Shown one piece after another: positions 57,486-64,000 of a stretch of 64,000 nucleotides of DNA. The translations under genes were made by a program, and so were the position numbers. The stretch is from Nectonema munidae (Eukaryota > Nematomorpha > Nectonematoida > Nectonematidae), in contig JAUIRK010000842.1 in assembly GCA_030549495.1 (NCBI GenBank), positions 21,379 through 85,378 on the forward strand, written 5' to 3'. The notes under the pieces are model-generated. The model saw only the letters and a program-made list of their open reading frames with translations. It was not told where the DNA came from and did no database searches. How positions within the stretch are numbered: the stretch's first letter is position 1; the number at the start of each line of letters is the position of its first letter.

Positions 57486-59103
57486 ATTGACATGATTTAC
57501 GATTGGCAATAAATGGCCGCTGGCAATAAATGACCTTGAACCCCCTGAACTCAATATCTAAAACCGGAACTTTTCAAAATATTTTCTGTTGAACCAACTC
57601 AACTTTCAAGTTATTTCGATTGTTTACATCGATACTTCCATTTCATGAAAATTTATTTTAATAATAATCTAATGAAACTTTCTCTTTATTATGTCACTTT
57701 TTGAGTAACTTGTGAAGTTAATAATTTTATATAGTTGTAAGTTAATTTTACCAGTTGTAATAAAAGAAAGTTTTTTCGAAGAAATGTTTCATAGGAAAAA
57801 GCTTTTCATAGCGAGAAGCATCATTTTTGAGGAATAAATTTGATTTTTCTTTAACAAGTTTTTTTTGACAAAATTGTATTTAAACAAAAATGATAGCCTA
57901 TTTTGTCAGTGTATAATTAACGCCTCTCCTTTTTATTTTGGTATTATTTCCTCCAAGAAGGCATTAGTGCCGAAAAGTGTTGGAAAACAAGTTATTTAAA
58001 AGTTCAATATTATTTTATTTTTTCAATCAATTTAATCAACACCTGGACACATTCGTCAAGAACTTTATTAAATGGAAACAAAGTTCATTACAATTTATTA
58101 GAATTTTATGTCTAAGCTCCTTTTTTCCGATCTAATTGAATGATTGAATTTAAGGTTTTAAATTAAAAGTTTTTTTGTATTGTTTCCATTTTTTCACCAC
58201 AAAACAAGATGCTATTAAGATGATAATAATCTTTTTTTATACAAGTGTAACTTTAATCATACAAACGTTTTGTAAATAATATCTTTTGTTTCTTCCAACA
58301 TTATTTTTTCACTAGTAAACTTTATTAAGTTATTCTCATAAAATTAAGCGAGAACAACCTAGCAAAATCCATTTAAAAAGTTGAAGCAGTTGCAAAAAAG
58401 TTTTCGTTGCTCAAGTGTGTGTTGATTCGAAAAGTTTATGCCTCCCTCTAAATCCTAATTGTTTGAATTTATCTTTTATCAATTTTCGACAAAGTCCAAC
58501 TCTCTCTTGTCAACATTCAATTGTTTAACCACTTAATAATATCGATATTCTTTACCATTTTAATATTAATGATTTAGGGGTTGAAAAAAATTTGAATATC
58601 TTGATTTTTTTATCAAAAGACGTGTTTAGCTTGCGAGTAGACTTTCCATATTACGTTATTTGTTTTATGGTTGAGTTTTAGACAGAAATTATTTTAAAAT
58701 ATATTTTAAGTTATAAAAAAAAGTTTTCCCTCCCCAAAATTTTTAAGGATGTTTGCCCTATTTTTATATAGATTTAAGAATTTGAAATTTCTTCAAAATT
58801 AACCCGGTAATCAACCGGTTAAAAAAACACACCCGGTAATTTTTTCTTCAAATAATTTCTTATATAATTTTCTATTAAATTTATCTTTTTTCATTTCAAA
58901 TCCATCTTTTTCACTTTGAAATCATTTTTTTTCCTTTGGAATTCAACCATTATGGTTTTAAAAATGTATATATCTTTTTACCATATGAAAATTTGAAATA
59001 TTCTTAAAATGATAGTTGAATTTGAATATGGTCGTAAATTTATTCACTTTTCTGAAGCTCTTGCCATAATATAAACACAATAAAGTAGAAAATTCTTCCT
59101 TAA
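57486..59103. other. AT-rich stretch, nothing recognised
   Basis: Two GGCAATAAATG-type units lie at 57507 and 57525. Otherwise no features. Confidence 0.45.
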
Positions 59104-59220
59104 CACTTTCATACATTGGTTTTCCAAAATTGATCACCTGCTATCTTTTTAAATGAGTTCTGTATAAAGCTGATGATTTTTGTTCTATGGGACACTAGTG
59201 TTCCATTTTGCATGAAAGGG
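59104..59220. mobile_element. TTAA MITE, 117 bp
   Basis: TTAA (59100-59103), then CACTTTCATACATTGG at the left and TTTTGCATGAAAGGG at the right. The core TATAAAGCTGATGATTTTTG resembles the GCAGA core of the other copies. Length equals that of the element at 54001-54117. Confidence 0.5.
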
Positions 59221-59729
59221 TGAAAAAATCTTTAAATAAAATTAATAGAAATAACAGATAACGCTGAAAGAATTGTGTAGAAACATGTAGTATGAAAAAT
59301 GTTCACTCAGCATATCACTTGAAAACATACGTAAAAAATTCTAACAGCATGATAAGTACAATAACTTTATATTCTGTCAACTATCAAAAAAACAAGTCTA
59401 ATAGAGAAGAATTTTAATATGAATCTGAATTTTTTTTCACTTGAGAAGAACATTTTATTCTGTTCTATATATGGATAATGGAAAAATACATCACTTGAAA
59501 AGTTTGTAAAGGGACTTACAAATTTCTGTATTACATACAAGTATTTATCTCCATATTCGTAAATGATTAACGCTATTGGATAAGCGTTTTCTAAAATAAA
59601 GTTATCAGTCAGAAGAGAACTTTCAGAAAATTCTGATATGGGTTTGGTTGATGGCTTCATAACTAGAATAAATGGAACTACACAATTGGCTCGTATTTGG
59701 TGGTTTGGTAAAGCTAAAAGATATATGCA

Positions 59730-59963
59730 AGTTTAGTTATTTAGTTAGTTTATTTTTCAAAAGTAACAAGAAAAAAATATATATAGAGCAAATTGCTTAA
59801 TGCAAAAATATGGTAAATTGTGGACATTTACAAAAGGAGATAATATGTATCATAATAAAATATTGCTTTTGAAGGTCAATATCAAAGGCCAAGTTAGCCG
59901 CTGCTAGATGTCAACCTGCTTGTGAGATTTCTATCATCTTGGGAATTTTATGAGACGAGCTGT
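59730..59963 (-). mobile_element. LINE 3' untranslated end
   Basis: AT-rich tail after the ORF2 remnant on the minus strand, shared in part with 44730-44935. The exact 3' end lies near 59735-59750, where the shared sequence fades. Confidence 0.5.
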
Positions 59964-62944
59964 TCAAGATGAAGTCATACTTTTTCTGCAGGCATGACAG
60001 TTGGAAATTGAACAATTGTTGGTTCTTGAGTAAGAGTTGATGAAATAGGACATCATCATCTTTTGAAATTTCTTCATATTGATGGCATCAGAAACAAAAA
60101 ACATTTGATTGGAGTTGAATAGTGTTGAAATTTTGAATGCAAATGCTTGCTTTGATTTTGTGTAGTTATAGTAAGGGAGCATCATGTGAGTCATAAAACG
60201 AGGAGATGTTCTTTCCTTTTCTGAGTTAAAAGTGATGAAGTCGTTGAAAATGAATGGAAGCATGCCGCAAGAATTTATATAGGTAGGTGTAGGCACTATG
60301 GACATAAATGTCTTTGAACTTCAACAGAGTGTATTGAATAAATACGTTGTTTGTGTGGGAGAGGGGAGGAAGATTGAAAATTACTCTCAATATCTATTTT
60401 TGTAGTGTAAAAAGCATCGTGTTTTTTGAGTGACCCCAGTTGAAGACACTGTACTTTAGATGAGGAAGGAACAAACTATTATACATGGTGAGCATTGTAT
60501 TGATTGGGAGAAACTTTTTGACTTGTCTCATCACACTAGAAATATAAGCTAGTTTGTGGCATACATGTGAAAAATGGCGATGCCAAGTCAGATCACTTGA
60601 TACGAACAAACCCAAAAAATTAAATTCATTTACTCTTTGAATACCAATACTTGATAAGTAAACATTGTAAACAGGCTTAGTATGTCCATACGAGTATGAG
60701 ATATATTTTGATTTAGCTGTGTTCAAAAACATGCCATTTAATTCAAACCACTTTTGCATCAATCCTAGATTTTGCTCAAGTAATGGTTTATGCAGATTTT
60801 CTTCTGAAAATAACAAAATTATGTCATCTGCATAACTGAAAATTTCACAATCAAGCGCAATTTCCTGTAAGTCTCTCATAAACATATTGAAAAATATGGG
60901 AGCTAAAATTGTACCCTGAGGTACACCTGAGACTACTTTTTTTACATTGAAAGGACAACCATTTATGTACAAAGTCTGATGTCTATTACTAAAATAGGAG
61001 GAAAAAAACTTTAAGGTTTTATCTGGAAAACCGTGTGATTTTAGCTTGTATAAAAGAAGGCTGTGAGATATAGAGTCAAAAGCATGACTGAGATCTAAGA
61101 AAATCAAGCAAACCTGTTTCTTTTGTTCAAGCGAATCGATCACCCTGTTCAAAAAATAAGTATGCAACAACTCTGTAGAGGATTGTCTTTTGAAGCCAAA
61201 TTGAAATGGGGAAGGAGAGAATTGAAGGTGAGATAAGTATATAATTGAATATAAATAATTTTTTCAAATGTTTTCGATATTGATGTAACAATCGATATTG
61301 GTCTATAGTTGGCTAGATTGTCTGTTTCTCCTTTCTTATGAACAGGTATAACTTTAGTATTTTTTAAAATATCAGGAAAAACATTTTTTTCAATTAAAGA
61401 ATTGAATGCTTTCATTAAAGGCAAAGAAATATAGTTGTCAACTTTTTTCAAATCATAAACGGACAATCCAAAAATGTCTTCACTACGACTAGACTTTAGA
61501 GACTTGAACGACAAAATAACATTATTAAGAGATACCTCTTGCAAGTAAAAAGTACAAGCTGTTGATTCAAAAGACACAGCGTTTACGTCATGAACGAAAT
61601 CGTGGTTAAAATTTTTTTCAAAATGATCGCTAAATAGATTACTAACTGTAGAACTGTCGCTGATTATATTATCGTTGATATTTATATAAAAGAGATCCGG
61701 CTTAGCTTTCGGTTTTACAATAGAGTTTATACATTTCCAAGTAAGCTTTGTATCATTTTTGTTCTTGAAAATTTTCTCAAAAAATTCTCTTTTCAAACTT
61801 TTAATCAGATACTTTACTTGATTTCTTAAGAAAAGAAACTCAGCTCTTAATTTTACGCTCTTTGCTTTTTTCAATTTATGAAAAATTTTGTTCCTTTTAT
61901 TTATCAACTCAAGAAGTTCGTTAGTAGCCCAGGTGGTTTTTGTCTTTCTATGCAACCTTTTATTAACATTTAAATGTTTGGTAGACAAACTTTTAAAGTA
62001 ACAAATTTTTGAATTAATCGAGCTTATTAGGTCTGAAGGATCTATCTCTCTATTATCATTAGTAAATGATTTCCAGTCAAAACTAGAGACAAAATTAACA
62101 AATTTAGTTTCGTCAAAATAATAAAAGTTGTCATTCACTTCTAAGACGGCTGTTTTTAGGGATAGCAAAACTGGATAATGGTCAGAAATACATGTATCTA
62201 ATACAAAAGCTGAGTGCTCAAACTGATTATTAGGTATAAAAAAATGTTATCTAGTAAGGTACCACTGCTTGGTCGAGTGGGTGTGGTTATAGTTGGGAAT
62301 AAAAAGTTAGAGATACAAATGGTGAAAAACTTATTCACTGATTCATCTCGAGTGTTGAGTAGGTTGAAATTAAAATCTCCAAGTAAAATATTCGTAGAAT
62401 TATGAGGGAATTTACTTAAGTAAATTTCAAGATATTGATTAAATATTTCTATTTTTTTAAGAATATTGTTTGGAGGTCTATACAAGTTGTGTAACCTGAA
62501 TGGGGTTTTATTAATGTATACTACAATACAAAAATATTCAGCAAAAGTTTCAAACGAACCAGAACCAATAATTTTGTAAGATAAGGTTTCATGGACAAAG
62601 AAGCATAACCCGGCATGCTTGGAAATAACTCTAGGGGAGGATAAAAATATACACGAGGATAATGAAAAGCTCTTAGAGTCTGACATTGTTAACCATGATT
62701 CTTGCAGACATATTACTGAAATGGGATAAGTAGCCCGCGAATTAAAATTTTCTATGAGGAATTCTAGTTCTGAAAACTTAGCTTTTAAAGATTGACAATT
62801 CAGACTGAGTAAGTTAAACTCATTAGTGTTTGTGATAGATTCTGGATTGAGAAAATTACTAGACTTCAAAAATATATCTTCATCATGTAAATTGAAAGAA
62901 AAAACTTCACATAAATTAGTAATTTCAAGAGAATCATTCATCAT
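59964..62944 (-). pseudogene. Jockey-like LINE ORF2 (endonuclease plus reverse transcriptase), broken
   Basis: The APE endonuclease part (62944-62198) contains LSLNCQSLKAKFSELEFLI, VICLQESWL, LYRPPNN and ILLGDFNFNLL. A frame change at the T7 run near 62240 moves the SDHYPVLLSL motif into the next frame (62190-62165). Reverse transcriptase follows: VIPVHKKGETDNLANYRPIS, a second frame change near 61205 (QFGFKRQSS-like), LIFLDLSHAFDSISHSLL, GVPQGTILAPIFFNMFM and the catalytic FSYADDIILLF. The C-terminal part (60305-59964) needs another frame change. The ATG overlaps the ORF1 stop by about 11 nt, suggesting reinitiation. All key catalytic motifs are readable, so decay is moderate. Three or so breaks in 3 kb suggest a fairly recent copy. 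Confidence 0.88.
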
Positions 62945-64000
62945 TATACACAGTGTGATTCTTTACAAAACTTATTTCCTTCAAAACAAACTTACAAGTT
63001 TTATTAAGAGCTGAATGATTAGTTTCAGCACATCCAGCTCTAGAGCAATTTATACACTTATATTCGGCCTTGGAAACAGTACATGAACTCCCATCATGAT
63101 CGCCAGAACAATACTTACAAACATTATGGTTTTTACAATTAGAAGCAGTGTGTCCCATCATGCAACATTTGGAGCATTGTCTATGAGAAAAAAAAGGCAG
63201 GACCTTAGAATGATAAAAATCAAAAAATAGTCTAAAGTTACAAAGAGAAATATAACTGAATACAGATGGTGATATCTTCAGAACAGCCATCTTTAAATTA
63301 TTGTCCTTGAAGGGTCTTGAGAACAAGAACTCCATCGATCCTCCATCATCTATAATTTTCTGAAGTCCTTCATTTTTCAAGGAAATAGAAGAAACAATAG
63401 AGTCGTTAGAAAGAGAAGTCGGAACTAATATAGAAACTTTAGGCGAAAACTTCACATTTTTAAAAATTTTAATACTGTTATCATTTATCACTTCTTTTGC
63501 TTTTTGAGATGCCTTTTTATCAGGGAAAGTCAAAGCAATGGAGTTTTTCAAATTGATGATTTTTTTGATTGGGATAGCTTTTAGTTTTTCTTCAAAACTA
63601 TCCAGTATTTTTTCGCGACTTTCTTCTTTTGTTGAAATTATTATCTGATTAACGGATTTTTTCACAGTATCTGAATATAAAACACTTTTTTCAGATTTTC
63701 TGCTAATGATATCTTTTTGCTTTATACTCTTCGAAAAAGAGTCTAGTTTAAGCTCAATATTATTGAGAGTCTGAAGTATCTGGGAGGAGTCAATACTTTT
63801 ACTTTTGTCAGTAAGAGGAGAAGTAATTGAGACGCAACTCTTACAAAACCATCTCATACCTAGAGAAAAATAATTGTCAACTATCTCATTAAATTTTTCG
63901 TCAAGATCTTGGCAGGGATAGCAGAACCATTCGTTACATGATTAACAAAACGCCATGTCTTTACATGAACTATTTCTGCAAGAAGAGCAAGACCAAGTCT
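62934..64000 (-). pseudogene. LINE ORF1 with N-terminal PHD-like finger and C-terminal zinc knuckles, partial
   Basis: Runs off the right edge. The clean frame is 63857-62934. Upstream in the same frame lie CRNSSCKDMAFC, a TAA stop (about 63954), SCNEWFCYPC, and MRWFCKSC. This is a Cys/Trp pattern like a PHD finger, as known in ORF1 of some LINE clades. A Lys/Ser-rich and probably coiled middle follows. The C terminus holds three knuckles: CSKCCMMGHTASNC, CKYCSGDHDGSSC and CINCSRAGCAETNHS...C, as in Jockey-type ORF1 proteins. ORF1 normally binds element RNA as the ribonucleoprotein partner of ORF2. One in-frame stop is visible in the finger. The upstream start is outside the window. Confidence 0.8.

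Overview
The window is AT-rich eukaryotic DNA, roughly 70% A+T by eye. It has spliced genes with long introns and dense layers of transposable elements. There is no bacterial-style gene packing, no operon and no CRISPR. The mix of elements (piggyBac, hAT, Tigger/pogo, MULE, Jockey/CR1-like LINEs and many MITEs), together with an animal-type Barentsz gene, points to an invertebrate. My best guess is an arthropod such as a copepod, but the sequence alone cannot prove the species.

Region 1 (about 1-5.7 kb) holds a broken MULE transposase followed by a broken Tigger transposase. The Tigger keeps its right terminal repeat and sits against a copy of a dispersed repeat here called R1. Region 2 (5.7-25.5 kb) is the one host gene I can assign, on the + strand. 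It is barentsz/CASC3 (MLN51), a core protein of the exon junction complex. Seven coding exons can be chained with matching intron phases at every junction, and the two halves of the SELOR/Btz domain lie in the first two. The N-terminal exons probably lie upstream of what I could recognise. The introns are loaded with elements: TTAA-flanked MITEs, a decayed repetitive gene family, hAT pieces, a palindromic foldback element carrying a DDE transposase fragment, a hAT MITE with 8-bp target duplications, and an R1 copy. Two possible alternative 3' ends are visible, at about 22.16 kb and 24.5 kb.

Region 3 (25.5-36 kb) contains repeats, a 25-base G run, and a piggyBac transposase gene on the minus strand with one good intron, all three catalytic Asp residues and two apparent frameshifts. 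A divergent 216-codon open frame of unknown nature lies beside it, and ~98-bp direct repeats stand 4.7 kb apart around this block. A hAT C-terminal remnant and a degenerate phrase-repeat array lie at its right side. Region 4 (36-51 kb) is mostly non-coding AT-rich DNA. It includes another R1 copy that was invaded by a phrase-repeat foldback element and by a hAT MITE with a perfect 8-bp duplication, plus a second small foldback and a few candidate exons.

Region 5 (51-64 kb) holds a 5'-truncated CR1-like LINE, another hAT-like MITE, a candidate terminal host exon with a poly(A) signal (55.3 kb), and a long, moderately damaged Jockey-like LINE on the minus strand running off the right edge.

The most unusual material is (i) a set of foldback-like elements whose ends are degenerate 15-21 bp phrases repeated in tandem, (ii) the TTAA MITE group whose differing termini share a GCAGA core, (iii) the unexplained 216-codon frame, and (iv) a Barentsz gene stretched to at least 19.7 kb with candidate alternative C termini.
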